Positions 8,415 through 16,576 of a stretch of DNA of 64,000 nt are shown piece after piece. Origin of the DNA: Streptomyces asoensis (GTDB taxonomy: Bacteria > Actinomycetota > Actinomycetes > Streptomycetales > Streptomycetaceae). The DNA lies in assembly GCF_013085465.1 (NCBI RefSeq), contig NZ_CP049838.1, positions 3,162,001 through 3,226,000 on the forward strand. Reading direction: 5' to 3'. Each line of letters begins with the position of its first letter. Position 1 is the stretch's first letter. Below the pieces are notes generated by a model that did no database searches, was not told where the DNA came from, and saw nothing but the letters and a program-made list of their open reading frames with translations. A program made the position numbers and the translations under genes.

Positions 8415-9407
8415 GTGTCGTACGCAGGCTCGAACCCCGGTCCCTTCGATCCCTCCGATCCCTTCGGCCCCTCGCGGCCGCGCCGCTCGCCGCTGCGCCG
8501 CCCGCTGACCGTGGCGCTCGCCGCGCTCGTGCCCGGGGCGCTGCTGGGCTGGCTGGCGTACGAGGCGCTGGGCGGGACCGGAAGCGGCGGGGCGAACGGG
8601 ACCGGGGCGGGGGCGGCGCCGAGTGTGCTGAGCTCCCCCGCGGACGGCGCGGGCAGTGCGGGCGGCGACGGGAAGACGGGTGTCGGTACGGGCACCGCCT
8701 CCGCCTCCGCCCCGGCCGGTTCCGGCGCAACCTCGCTCCAGGGCAAGGTCGTCGTCATCGACCCCGGCCACAACCCCACCAACTACCAGCACACCGCCGA
8801 CATCAACCGCAAGGTGGACATCGGCACCAACCGGAAGGAGTGCGACACGACGGGTACGTCCACGAACTCCGGTTACAGCGAGGCGGAGTTCACGCTGGAC
8901 GTGGCCCACCGGCTGCGCACGCTGCTCCAGGAGCAGGGCGCCACGGTGCGATTGACGCAGGACGGGGACCGGCCGTACGGCCCGTGTGTCGACGAGCGCG
9001 CCCGGATCGGGAACGCGGCGCACGCCGACGCGGTCGTCTCGATCCACGCCGACGGCGCCGGGACCGGGCAGCGCGGCTTCCATGTGATCCTGCCGGGCGC
9101 GGTGCACGCGGGTGCCGCCGACACCCGCGCCATCGTCGCCCCGTCGAAGGACCTCGGAAAGCTGATCGCGGGCGACTTCACCCGGGCGACGGGCACTTCG
9201 CCGTCCAACTACGTCGGCGACGGCACCGGTCTCGTCACGCGTGAGGACCTGGGCGGTCTCAATCTGTCAACGGTTCCCAAGGTGTTCATCGAGTGCGGCA
9301 ACATGCGCGATACCAAGGACGCGGCGCTGCTGACCAGTGGCGCCTGGCGGCAGAAGGCGGCGCAAGGGATGTCTGAGGGAATCGTGAGTTTCCTGCACGG
9401 GTCGTGA
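8415..9407 (+). CDS. N-acetylmuramoyl-L-alanine amidase (Amidase_3), membrane-anchored
   Basis: The 330-residue protein has a short Pro/Arg-rich cytoplasmic start, one transmembrane or signal-anchor helix (about residues 29-48, TVALAALVPGALLGWLAYEA), a Gly/Ser/Thr-rich linker and an Amidase_3 catalytic domain. Zinc-ligand motifs are visible: VVVIDPGHNP (first His), a downstream Glu in SEAEFTLDVAHRL, and VSIHADGA (second His). The family cleaves the amide bond between MurNAc and L-Ala in peptidoglycan. GTG 8415 fits homologous N termini (MSYAG...). An upstream GTG at 8394 is possible. It acts outside the membrane on the cell wall. Confidence 0.92.
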   Translation: MSYAGSNPGPFDPSDPFGPSRPRRSPLRRPLTVALAALVPGALLGWLAYEALGGTGSGGANGTGAGAAPSVLSSPADGAGSAGGDGKTGVGTGTASASAPAGSGATSLQGKVVVIDPGHNPTNYQHTADINRKVDIGTNRKECDTTGTSTNSGYSEAEFTLDVAHRLRTLLQEQGATVRLTQDGDRPYGPCVDERARIGNAAHADAVVSIHADGAGTGQRGFHVILPGAVHAGAADTRAIVAPSKDLGKLIAGDFTRATGTSPSNYVGDGTGLVTREDLGGLNLSTVPKVFIECGNMRDTKDAALLTSGAWRQKAAQGMSEGIVSFLHGS

Positions 9408-9582
9408 TCAGGGCACTCATCCCGGCGGACAGCGCGATCGTGGTGACGATAGTGTCGTCCCTACGATGAGGGGCCACCCCCGCGCTTCACACAGGGGCCT
9501 GACGGCGACATGGTGACAGCGACGCCTCTACCGATTTGTGCATGCGTGTACCGATGACGAGACGACTGACGAAGGACCTGAA

Positions 9583-10386
9583 GTGAATATCCGCTCCCTC
9601 ACTCGAGGCGACGGCGTGGTGATCGGAGCAGCGGTATTGCTGTTCATCGCGTCGTTCCTGGACACGTTCGACGGCTCCGGCAGTGACGTCCCGAACGCCT
9701 GGGACAACCTCGGCCTCGTAATGAGCATGTATCTCGGCGGAATCATCGGTGCCGCCCTGATCATCGTCGCCCGCGCGCTTCCGCAGCCGCGCAAGGTGGC
9801 CGGCATCGACCTGGGGCAGTTCGGTGTCGCGCTGACCGTCTTCGCCGCGTGGACGGCGTTCTGGACGATCATCGACCCGCTCGGCGCGTTCAGCGACACC
9901 TTCGGCAGCGCGGATGTCGACACCGGCTCCGGTCTCATCCTGGGCCTGATCGCCGCGCTGCTGCTGGCCGCCGGCGCGATCGCCACCCCGCTGGTGCCCG
10001 CCCTCCAGGCCGCCCTCATCCCGGCGCCCAAGCCGGCGGCCCCGCAGCCGTACGGCGCGCAGCCGCCCGCCGGTTACGGCTACCCGGGCGCGCCGCAGCC
10101 GTCGGCGTTCGGCGGTCCGCCGCAGCAGGGCCAGCCGGGCCAGCCGCCGTTCGGCGCCCAGCCGGGTCCGGCGCAGCCGTCGGGCGGGGACTTCTCCCCG
10201 TTCTGGTTCGCCGTGCCGGTGCCGCGTCCGCTGTACGCGGAGGACGGCGCACCGATGCCGATCGCCGAACTGGCGCCGGGCACCTGGTACCTCGCGGTCG
10301 AGCAGGGCGCCCAGGGTCTGGTCGCCCAGACCCAGGACGGCCGCCGCGGTGTCCTGCGGGACGCCTCCGGCATCCAGCGCGGCTGA
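9583..10386 (+). CDS. Four-TM membrane protein with Pro/Gly/Gln-rich linker (DUF5336-like)
   Basis: The 267-residue protein has about four hydrophobic helices in the first 145 residues (for example GVVIGAAVLLFIASFL, GLILGLIAALLLAAGAI). A PQPYGAQPPAGYGYPG-type low-complexity linker follows, then a C-terminal small domain (PFWFAVPVPRPLYAEDG, TWYLAVEQGAQGLVAQTQDG) that may fold outside or against the membrane. The architecture resembles actinobacterial DUF5336-type proteins. Function is unknown. GTG 9583 has a GAAGGA site six bases upstream and is preferred over the upstream in-frame ATG. The hairpin at 10414-10443 terminates the transcript. Confidence 0.8.
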   Translation: MNIRSLTRGDGVVIGAAVLLFIASFLDTFDGSGSDVPNAWDNLGLVMSMYLGGIIGAALIIVARALPQPRKVAGIDLGQFGVALTVFAAWTAFWTIIDPLGAFSDTFGSADVDTGSGLILGLIAALLLAAGAIATPLVPALQAALIPAPKPAAPQPYGAQPPAGYGYPGAPQPSAFGGPPQQGQPGQPPFGAQPGPAQPSGGDFSPFWFAVPVPRPLYAEDGAPMPIAELAPGTWYLAVEQGAQGLVAQTQDGRRGVLRDASGIQRG

Positions 10387-10413
10387 GCCCCGGCTCCCGC
10401 ACAGCCTCATGCA

Positions 10414-10443
10414 CGGCCCCTCGCCCTTCCGGGCGGGGGGCCG
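10414..10443 (+). terminator. Strong hairpin terminator
   Basis: A 13-bp stem with one G-T pair (arms 10414-10426 and 10431-10443) around a TTCC tetraloop follows the DUF5336-like stop codon by 28 bp. It is followed by TTGTCGT. It separates that gene from the F420-type oxidoreductase. Confidence 0.8.
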
Positions 10444-10495
10444 TTGTCGTACAGTCGCAGCCTTCCCTTGTCTGACACACCGTCAGGAGGCGGGC

Positions 10496-11506
10496 ATGCG
10501 GCTCGGTCTGGCGCTCGGCTACTGGGGCCGCGGCCCCTCCCCCGACCACGTGGAGCTGGCGCGCGAGGCGGAACGGCTCGGTTACGACTCCGTGTGGACG
10601 GCGGAGTCCTGGGGCTCGGACGCCTTCACCCCCCTCACCTGGATCGCCGCCCGCACGTCGACGATCGAACTGGGCACGGCGGTCGCGCAGATGGCGGCCC
10701 GCTCCCCCACCACCACCGCGATGCACGCCCTGACCCTGGACCATCTCTCCGGCGGCCGGATGACGCTCGGGCTCGGCCTGTCCGGCCCCCAGGTGGTGGA
10801 GGGCTGGTACGGCCGGCCGTTCCCCAAGTCCCCCCTGACCGCGACCCGGGAGTACGTGGACGTGGTGCGCCAGGTGCTGCGCCGCCGGGCGCCGGTGGAA
10901 CTGGACGGCCGCTTCCACTCCCACCCCTATCGCGGCCCGGACGCGACCGGCCTCGGCAGACCGCTCAGGTCCATCACCCACCCCCTGCGCCCCGACCTTC
11001 CGGTGCTGCTGGGCGCGGAGGGTCCGCGCAACGTCGCCCAGACGATCCGTATCGCCGACGGCTGGCTGCCGCTGTACTGGTCGCCGAACCGGCCGGACGC
11101 GTACGGCCCGGCGGTGGCCGAGCTGCCCGAGGGCTTCCGGGTCGCACCCCTCGCCCAGGCACGGATCTGTGACGACGTCGCCGAGGGCCTGCTCCCCGTG
11201 AAGACCATGCTCGGCTTCTACATCGGCGGCATGGGCCACGCCACCCGCAACTTCCACGCCGACCTGATGGCCCGCATGGGATACGAGGAGGAGGCCCGGC
11301 ACATCCAGGAACTCTTCCTGGCCGGGCGGCGCGAGGAGGCGGTGCTGGCCGTCCCGGACGCCTTCGCCGACGAGATCTCCCTGGTCGGACCGCGTGAACG
11401 CGTCGCCGAACGGCTGGAGTCCTGGCGCAAGGGGCCGGTGACGGACCTGCTGGTCGTCGCCCCGGACCGGACGACCCTTCGGGTGCTGGCGGAGCTCAAC
11501 TCATAG
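10496..11506 (+). CDS. LLM-class F420-dependent oxidoreductase
   Basis: The 336-residue protein is a luciferase-like monooxygenase TIM barrel. It has the family start MRLGLALGYWG, the segment AREAERLGYDSVWTAESWG, the motif STIELGTAVAQMAARSPTTTAM and LSGGRMTLGLGLSGPQVVEGW. Together these mark the F420-using branch common in actinobacteria, which transfers hydride between coenzyme F420 and small organic substrates. ATG 10496 is preceded by a perfect AGGAGG at 10485-10490. The long frame upstream runs through the terminator and is not coding. Substrate is unknown and the gene appears monocistronic. Confidence 0.92.
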   Translation: MRLGLALGYWGRGPSPDHVELAREAERLGYDSVWTAESWGSDAFTPLTWIAARTSTIELGTAVAQMAARSPTTTAMHALTLDHLSGGRMTLGLGLSGPQVVEGWYGRPFPKSPLTATREYVDVVRQVLRRRAPVELDGRFHSHPYRGPDATGLGRPLRSITHPLRPDLPVLLGAEGPRNVAQTIRIADGWLPLYWSPNRPDAYGPAVAELPEGFRVAPLAQARICDDVAEGLLPVKTMLGFYIGGMGHATRNFHADLMARMGYEEEARHIQELFLAGRREEAVLAVPDAFADEISLVGPRERVAERLESWRKGPVTDLLVVAPDRTTLRVLAELNS

Positions 11507-11570
11507 CCACGGGCGCACGGAGAGCGAACACTCCACGTTTCAACCGGGATTCCGGGGCCAGACGGAAGTC

Positions 11571-11861
11571 ATGTCTCGATATCGCAGTGGTTCCAACTCC
11601 GCCGGAACGGTCATAGCGGTGGTCGCGGACGTCATGGCCGTCATCCTCGGGCTGTGGATCCTCATGTACCTGCTGGACGCCAACCGGGGCAACGACCTGG
11701 TCCAGTTCGTGCATGACGCGGCCAACTGGCTGGCCGGCTGGTCACGTGACCTGTTCACGTTCGACGAGGCGTGGGCGCGGGTGGTGGCAGGGTACGGCCT
11801 CGCAGCGGTCGTCTACCTGTTCATCGGCCACGCGATCGCCAACCGGGTCCACCGCCACTAG
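11571..11861 (+). CDS. Small two-TM membrane protein
   Basis: The 96-residue protein has two hydrophobic helices (about residues 12-34, VIAVVADVMAVILGLWILMYLL, and 70-89, VVAGYGLAAVVYLFIGHAI). An amphipathic loop with conserved-looking WLAGWSRDLFTFDEAWARV separates them. It is a typical uncharacterised streptomycete membrane protein, and no family function is known to me. It converges on the prenyltransferase-like gene, with a shared hairpin between the stops. Confidence 0.8.
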   Translation: MSRYRSGSNSAGTVIAVVADVMAVILGLWILMYLLDANRGNDLVQFVHDAANWLAGWSRDLFTFDEAWARVVAGYGLAAVVYLFIGHAIANRVHRH

Positions 11862-11867
11862 GGCAGC

Positions 11868-11899
11868 TCCCGGGGCGGGTCCTGGGACCTGCCCCGGGA
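11868..11899. terminator. Bidirectional terminator hairpin
   Basis: The arms at 11868-11882 and 11885-11899 are complementary over 15 bp with one G-T pair. The hairpin lies exactly between two convergent stop codons (11861 plus strand, 11905 minus strand). Confidence 0.75.
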
Positions 11900-11904
11900 A
11901 CGGG

Positions 11905-12984
11905 TCAGGCGCAGCAGTCCGCCTCGAGCCCGGACAGCCCGGACGGCAGCTGCTCCCCTCCGAACACGGCGCAGGTGGCCTCGTGACCACCGAGGGCCGC
12001 CACGGCGAGCAGCAGCGACCCCGCGGTCCAGGTGGTCAGCTCCCGGGGCCAGATCGCCTCGTCCTCGAACACGAATCCCGTCCAGTACAGTCCCGACTCC
12101 GCGTCGCGCAGATGCTGGATCGACTGAAGGATCTCCAGCGCCCGGTCGGATTCGCCCATCGCCCACAGCGCGAGGGCGAGTTCGGCCGACTCGCCGCCCG
12201 TCACCCACGGGTTGGGGACGACACAGCGCACGCCAAGACCCGGGACCACGAACCGCTCCCACTCGGCCTCGATCCGGGACTTGGCCTCCGTGCCGGTCAA
12301 CGCGCCGCCCAGCACCGGGTAGTACCAGTCCATCGAGTAGCGGTCCTTGTCGAGGAACCGCTCGGGGTGCCGCCGGATGGCGTGCCGCAGCGCACCCACC
12401 GCCAACTCCCAGTCGGGCTGCGGCTCTTCGCGCTGCTCGGCGATCGCCAGCGCGCAGCGCAGCGCCTGGTGGATGGAGGAGGAGCCGGTGAGCAGCGCGT
12501 CGGCGGTCGGGGTGCCGTCGTCCTCGCGCCGCCAGCCGATCTGACCGCCGGGCTGCTGGAGCCGCAGCACGTACTCGACGGCCGCGTAGACGGCCGGCCA
12601 CATGCGGTCCAGGAAGGTGTCGTCACCGGTGGACAGGTAGTGGTGCCAGACGCCCACGGCGATGTAGGCGACGAAGTTCGTCTCGCGCCCTCGGTCGGTG
12701 ACGTCGTCGAAGGCGCCGTCCGCGTACGCCGCGAACCAGGAACCGTCGTCGTTCTGGTGCCGGGCCAGCCAGGTGTACGCCCGCTCGGCGGCCTCGTGTT
12801 CGCCCGCCGCGTCCAGCGCCATCGCGGCCTCGGTGTGGTCCCACGGGTCGAGGTGGTGGCCACGGAACCACGGGATCGCGCCGTCCTCACGCTGCATGGC
12901 GAGGATGCCGGTGACGGTCGCGGCGGCCTGCTCGGCGGTGAGGACCCCGGGCAGGACGAGGTGTTCTGTCCGGGGGGTGGTCAC
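11905..12984 (-). CDS. Prenyltransferase/squalene-cyclase-like alpha-alpha toroid protein
   Basis: The 359-residue protein is built of helical repeats with the signatures MQREDGAIPWF, LARHQNDDGSWFAAY and ESAELALALWAMGE. These are typical of alpha/alpha-toroid enzymes related to prenyltransferase, squalene cyclase or six-hairpin glycosidase folds. The acidic catalytic signature of true cyclases is not evident. It probably modifies or binds a glycolipid or polyprenyl product made by the two upstream genes. GTG 12984 overlaps the methyltransferase stop by 4 bp (GTGA), indicating translational coupling. It is the last gene of a three-gene minus-strand operon. Confidence 0.8.
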   Translation of the reverse strand: MTTPRTEHLVLPGVLTAEQAAATVTGILAMQREDGAIPWFRGHHLDPWDHTEAAMALDAAGEHEAAERAYTWLARHQNDDGSWFAAYADGAFDDVTDRGRETNFVAYIAVGVWHHYLSTGDDTFLDRMWPAVYAAVEYVLRLQQPGGQIGWRREDDGTPTADALLTGSSSIHQALRCALAIAEQREEPQPDWELAVGALRHAIRRHPERFLDKDRYSMDWYYPVLGGALTGTEAKSRIEAEWERFVVPGLGVRCVVPNPWVTGGESAELALALWAMGESDRALEILQSIQHLRDAESGLYWTGFVFEDEAIWPRELTTWTAGSLLLAVAALGGHEATCAVFGGEQLPSGLSGLEADCCA

Positions 12985-13787
12985 TTGGCGTCCGCCCCGG
13001 TCTTCTCGGTCTTCTTGATCTTCTCGGCCTGTTCGGCCTGTTCGGTCTTCTCTGCCTGCTCGGAGAGTCGCGGCAGGTGCGGCTTGGTCGCGTACGCCAC
13101 GAAGCTCTTGCCGATGAGCGGGTTCAGCGCCTGCTCGGCGACCCGGGTGGCGAGGGGTTTCTTCATGATGTCCCAGACCAGCAGCTTGTGATACGCCCGC
13201 ACCGGCAGCGCCTTGTCGTTGTCGACGCCGAAGGCGCACTTCAGCCACCAGTACGGCGAGTGCAGCGCGTGGGCGTGGTGGGTGCCGTACGGCTTCAGGC
13301 CCGCCTCGCGGATCTTCGTGAGCAGCTCGTCCGCCCGGTAGATGCGGATGTGGCCGCCCTCGACCTCGTGGTAGGCGTCGGAGAGCGTCCAGCAGACCTT
13401 CTCGGGGCCGTAGCGCGGGACGGTGATGGCGATCCGGCCGCCCGGCTTGAGCACCCGCACCATCTCCGCGAGGACGCCCTTGTCGTCCGGGATGTGCTCC
13501 ATGACCTCGGAGATGATCACGACGTCGAAGGACTCGTCGGGGAAGGGCAGGGCGAGGGCGTCGCCCTCCATGGCCGTAGCGGTGGCGCCCTCGGGGGCCT
13601 CGCCGGCCTCCTTCATCGCCGCGAACCACTTGGCGACCTCGCGGATCTCCTCGGCGTTCTGGTCGAGGGCCACGACCTGCGCGCCACGCCGGTAACACTC
13701 GAAGGCGTGCCGGCCGGCACCGCAGCCCAGGTCCAGGACTCGGTCGCCCGGGGCGAGCGGGAACCGGGAGAAGTCGACGGTCAGCAC
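12981..13787 (-). CDS. Class I SAM-dependent methyltransferase (Methyltransf_11 type)
   Basis: The 268-residue protein has motif I RVLDLGCGAGRHAFEC (about residues 17-32), the acidic ribose-binding ALDQN, and VIISEVMEHIPDDKGVLAEM with LKPGGRIAITVPRYGPEK. These are typical of ubiE/Methyltransf_11 enzymes. The C-terminal part is Lys/Glu-rich (EQAEKTEQAEQAEKIKKTEKT), a probable charged coiled tail. GTG 13787 overlaps the glycosyltransferase stop by 7 bp, and its own stop overlaps the next start. The product probably works on the same glycoconjugate as its operon partners. Confidence 0.9.
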   Translation of the reverse strand: MLTVDFSRFPLAPGDRVLDLGCGAGRHAFECYRRGAQVVALDQNAEEIREVAKWFAAMKEAGEAPEGATATAMEGDALALPFPDESFDVVIISEVMEHIPDDKGVLAEMVRVLKPGGRIAITVPRYGPEKVCWTLSDAYHEVEGGHIRIYRADELLTKIREAGLKPYGTHHAHALHSPYWWLKCAFGVDNDKALPVRAYHKLLVWDIMKKPLATRVAEQALNPLIGKSFVAYATKPHLPRLSEQAEKTEQAEQAEKIKKTEKTGADAK

Positions 13788-15223
13788 GTGGCCCTGCTTT
13801 CGCGATCGCGATCGGATGCTTCGGATACGGCGTCGATGTCGGCACCGGCCCCGGCACCGACGGACTCGACGGCTTCGGGGGCGGCGGCAGCCGCGGAAGC
13901 CTCGGCGACCCGTGGGCGACCGCCGTCGGCTATCGCCTCGCGGTACCGGGCCACGGTCCCCTCGGCGGCCCGCGCCCAGGTGAACCTCTCGAGCACCCGT
14001 TGCCGTCCGGCCGCACCGAGCCGGGCCCGCAGCTCCGGGGCGCCCAGCAGCCGTCCGAGACCCGTGGCCAGCGCACCGGAGTCGCCCGGCGGCACGGCCA
14101 GGCAGGTCTCGCCGTCGCGCCCGGCGACCTCGGGGATCGCCCCGCCGGTCGTGGCGAGCAGCGGGGTGCCCGTGGCCATGGCCTCGGCGGCCGGCAGGGA
14201 GAAGCCCTCGTACAGCGACGGCACGCAGGCGACCTCCGCCGAGCGGACCAGGTCGACCAGTTCGGCGTCGGAGATGCCCTTGACGAACTCGACGGCGCCT
14301 TCGAGGCCGTACCGCTCGATCGCCTGCGCGACCGGCCCCTCCTGCGGGCGCTTACCGACGACGACGAGATGGGCGTGCGGGTGCTCGGTGCGCACCTTTG
14401 CCAGCGCCTCGACGAGGAAGACCAGTCCCTTGAGCGGGACGTCCGCGCTGGACGTCGTCACGATCCGGCCCGGTACGACGGCCACCGCGGGGTTCGGCGA
14501 GAACAGGTCGGTGTCGGCGCCGATGTGGACGACGTGGATGCGGTCGTCGCGGACGCCGAGGTGGTCGATGATCTCCTGGCGGGAGGTGCCGGAGACGGTG
14601 AGCACGGACGGCAGCCGGCGCGCGACCCGCTTCTGCATCCGGGTGAACGCGTACCAGCGGCGCACGGAGGCCCGGCGCCGCCACCCCTCGGCGGCGTCCA
14701 GCTCCAACTGCCGGTCGACGGTGATGGGGTGGTGGATGGTGGTGACGAGGGGCGCGCCGATGTCCCCCAGCAGCCCGTATCCCAGGGTCTGGTTGTCGTG
14801 CACGATGTCGAACTCACCGCTGCGCGCGCGGAGATGGCGGCGGGCCCGCAGCGAGAAGGTCAGCGGCTCGGGGAAGCCGCCGGTCCACATCGTGGCGACC
14901 TCGAGGGCGTCGACCCAGTCGCGGTACTCGTCGCGCTTCGGGGTGCGGAAAGGATCCGGCTGACGGTAGAGGTCGAGGCTGGGCAGCTCGGTGAGGGTGA
15001 GCCGGTCGTCGTGGCCCGGGTCCAGCACCGGATAGGGCTGGGAGCCGATCACCTCGACGCGGTGACCGAGACGGGCGAGCTCACGCGAGAGATGCCGTAC
15101 GTAGACACCCTGGCCCCCGCAGAACGGGTTCCCCTTATAGGTGAGGAGAGCGATGTCGAGCGATCTCCCGCCGTCGGCGGCGAGCTCGTGCCGGGGCCCT
15201 GCCTGACTGGCCTCAGCGGTCAC
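13781..15223 (-). CDS. GT4-family glycosyltransferase
   Basis: The 480-residue GT-B enzyme shows the acceptor-domain start LDIALLTYKGNPFCGGQGVYVRHLS, the hinge region VLTVSGTSRQEI, and the GT4 donor-site E-x7-E motif in YEGFSLPAAEAMATGTPLL. It is expected to transfer a sugar from a nucleotide donor to a lipid or glycan acceptor at the cytoplasmic face. The C-terminal 50 residues are Ala/Glu-rich and low-complexity. GTG 15223 is 210 bp from the divergent KstR-type regulator, and the intervening DNA contains a KstR-like operator, so this operon may be under its control. Confidence 0.92.
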   Translation of the reverse strand: MTAEASQAGPRHELAADGGRSLDIALLTYKGNPFCGGQGVYVRHLSRELARLGHRVEVIGSQPYPVLDPGHDDRLTLTELPSLDLYRQPDPFRTPKRDEYRDWVDALEVATMWTGGFPEPLTFSLRARRHLRARSGEFDIVHDNQTLGYGLLGDIGAPLVTTIHHPITVDRQLELDAAEGWRRRASVRRWYAFTRMQKRVARRLPSVLTVSGTSRQEIIDHLGVRDDRIHVVHIGADTDLFSPNPAVAVVPGRIVTTSSADVPLKGLVFLVEALAKVRTEHPHAHLVVVGKRPQEGPVAQAIERYGLEGAVEFVKGISDAELVDLVRSAEVACVPSLYEGFSLPAAEAMATGTPLLATTGGAIPEVAGRDGETCLAVPPGDSGALATGLGRLLGAPELRARLGAAGRQRVLERFTWARAAEGTVARYREAIADGGRPRVAEASAAAAAPEAVESVGAGAGADIDAVSEASDRDRESRATC

Positions 15224-15277
15224 TCCGGGCCCCCTTCTGCCTGCATTGTCCCGCGAGACTACGACGGGACGCTAATC

Positions 15278-15291
15278 TAGAACAAGTTTCA
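15278..15291. promoter_or_regulatory. KstR-type operator between GT4 operon and kstR
   Basis: TAGAACAAGTTTCA matches the mycobacterial KstR consensus TNNAACNNGTTNNA at every defined position. It lies between the divergent glycosyltransferase and KstR-type genes, so autoregulation and control of the three-gene operon are plausible. Confidence 0.7.
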
Positions 15292-15432
15292 GACTTGATC
15301 GTTCGGGAGGCTCTGAATCTACCGGCAGGTAGGAGGGCTGTGAGCAGTGGATCAGGTGATTCACGCCACGGCCGACCGCCCCGTCGAGCTGTGCGCCCAC
15401 TGAGCCTCACCGACTGTCACGGAACGGGACCC

Positions 15433-16053
15433 ATGTCTGCGGAAGCCAGCACTCAGCACCCTGCCCACTCCCCGCTCACCCAGCGGCAGGAGGAGCGTCG
15501 GCGCCGCATCCTGCACGCGAGCGCGCAGTTGGCCAGCCGGGGCGGGTTCGACGCGGTGCAGATGCGGGAGGTCGCGGAGTCCTCACAGGTCGCCCTGGGC
15601 ACGCTCTACCGCTACTTCCCCTCCAAGGTGCACCTGCTGGTCGCCACGATGCAGGACCAGCTGGATCACATGCACGGCACGCTGCGGAAGAAGCCCCCGA
15701 CGGGCGAGCGGGCGGCGGACCGCGTCGCGGAGACCCTGATGCGCGCCTTCCGCGCCCTCCAGCGCGAGCCGCACCTGGCGGACGCGATGGTCCGCGCGCT
15801 CACCTTCGCCGACCGCAGCGTCTCACCGGAGGTCGACCAGGTCTCCCGTCAGACGACGGCGATCATCCTCGACTCGATGGGCCTGACCGATCCCACCCCG
15901 GAGCAGCTCTCGGCGGTCCGCGTCATCGAGCACACCTGGCACTCGGCGCTCATCACCTGGCTGTCGGGGCGCGCGTCCATCGCCCAGGTGCGGATCGACA
16001 TCGAGACGGTGTGCCGACTGATCGACGTGACGGACCCCCGGACCCACGAGTAG
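15433..16053 (+). CDS. kstR: KstR-type TetR-family regulator
   Basis: The 206-residue regulator has the HTH block RRRRILHASAQLASRGGF, DAVQMREVAESSQVALG and TLYRYFPSKVHLLVA (about residues 22-72). This block is nearly the same as in mycobacterial KstR, the repressor of cholesterol catabolism genes that is released by 3-oxo-cholestenoyl-CoA-type ligands. The C-terminal ligand domain also aligns (HLADAMVRALTFADRSVSPEVDQV, then HTWHSALITWLSGRASIAQV). ATG 15433 gives the family-length protein. The longer in-frame extension covers the operator and is unlikely. Matching operators precede the aldehyde dehydrogenase, MBL hydrolase and CYP125/FadA5 genes in this window. Confidence 0.85.
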   Translation: MSAEASTQHPAHSPLTQRQEERRRRILHASAQLASRGGFDAVQMREVAESSQVALGTLYRYFPSKVHLLVATMQDQLDHMHGTLRKKPPTGERAADRVAETLMRAFRALQREPHLADAMVRALTFADRSVSPEVDQVSRQTTAIILDSMGLTDPTPEQLSAVRVIEHTWHSALITWLSGRASIAQVRIDIETVCRLIDVTDPRTHE

Positions 16054-16294
16054 GACACGCGAGCGGGACGCAGGAGTGGACGCACGAACGGGACCTACGA
16101 GACGACGAGGGCTCCTTCAGATCCTGTCCCGCGACCTTCAGGTCCCTCGGTCCGTCCGTCGACGTCGGCCTCAGCGGATGCCTTCGCGTCACGCAGAAGT
16201 CGGCTACTCCGGTCGGACCCCCTCATTCGCCTCGTAGGCCACTACCAGGATAAAACGCCCCAAACGTGACGCAATACCCTATCGGGAAATTTCT

Positions 16295-16576
16295 TCACTC
16301 CTCCGGCGGGAACACCGCCTCACCGCTGCCCACCAGCGTGATCATGATCGCCTCCACCGGGCAGCTCTCCGCCGCCGCCAGCACCCGCTCGTTGGCGTCC
16401 ATGTCCGGCTCGACCGGATGGGACTGGCGCGCGGTGTCGAGCCGGAAGCCGTCGGGCGCGTGGTGGATGCACTGGGCGGATCCGATGCACAGGGACCGGT
16501 CCACCTCGACGCGCCACCGGTCCCCCGCCCCCACGCCCGAATCGGCTCGCGCGGGAGGTACCTCCACCCTGCTCAC
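16295..16576 (-). CDS. Small [3Fe-4S]/[4Fe-4S]-type ferredoxin
   Basis: The 93-residue protein contains the cluster pattern VDRSLCIGSAQCIHHAPDGF, and later ESCPVEAIMI. The motif is C-x5-C plus CP, with Ser at the central position where a fourth Cys would be, typical of P450-type [3Fe-4S] ferredoxins. It should pass electrons to a cytochrome P450 or related oxygenase. The GTG at 16576 overlaps the aldehyde dehydrogenase stop in a GTGA junction. A possible partner is the CYP125 encoded 17 kb away, which would share the same regulator. Confidence 0.88.
   Translation of the reverse strand: MSRVEVPPARADSGVGAGDRWRVEVDRSLCIGSAQCIHHAPDGFRLDTARQSHPVEPDMDANERVLAAAESCPVEAIMITLVGSGEAVFPPEE

Noticed and set aside
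8425..8450. tRNA T-arm-like GGCTCGAACCCCGGTCCC
   Set aside because: It lies inside the amidase coding sequence and no cloverleaf can be formed.
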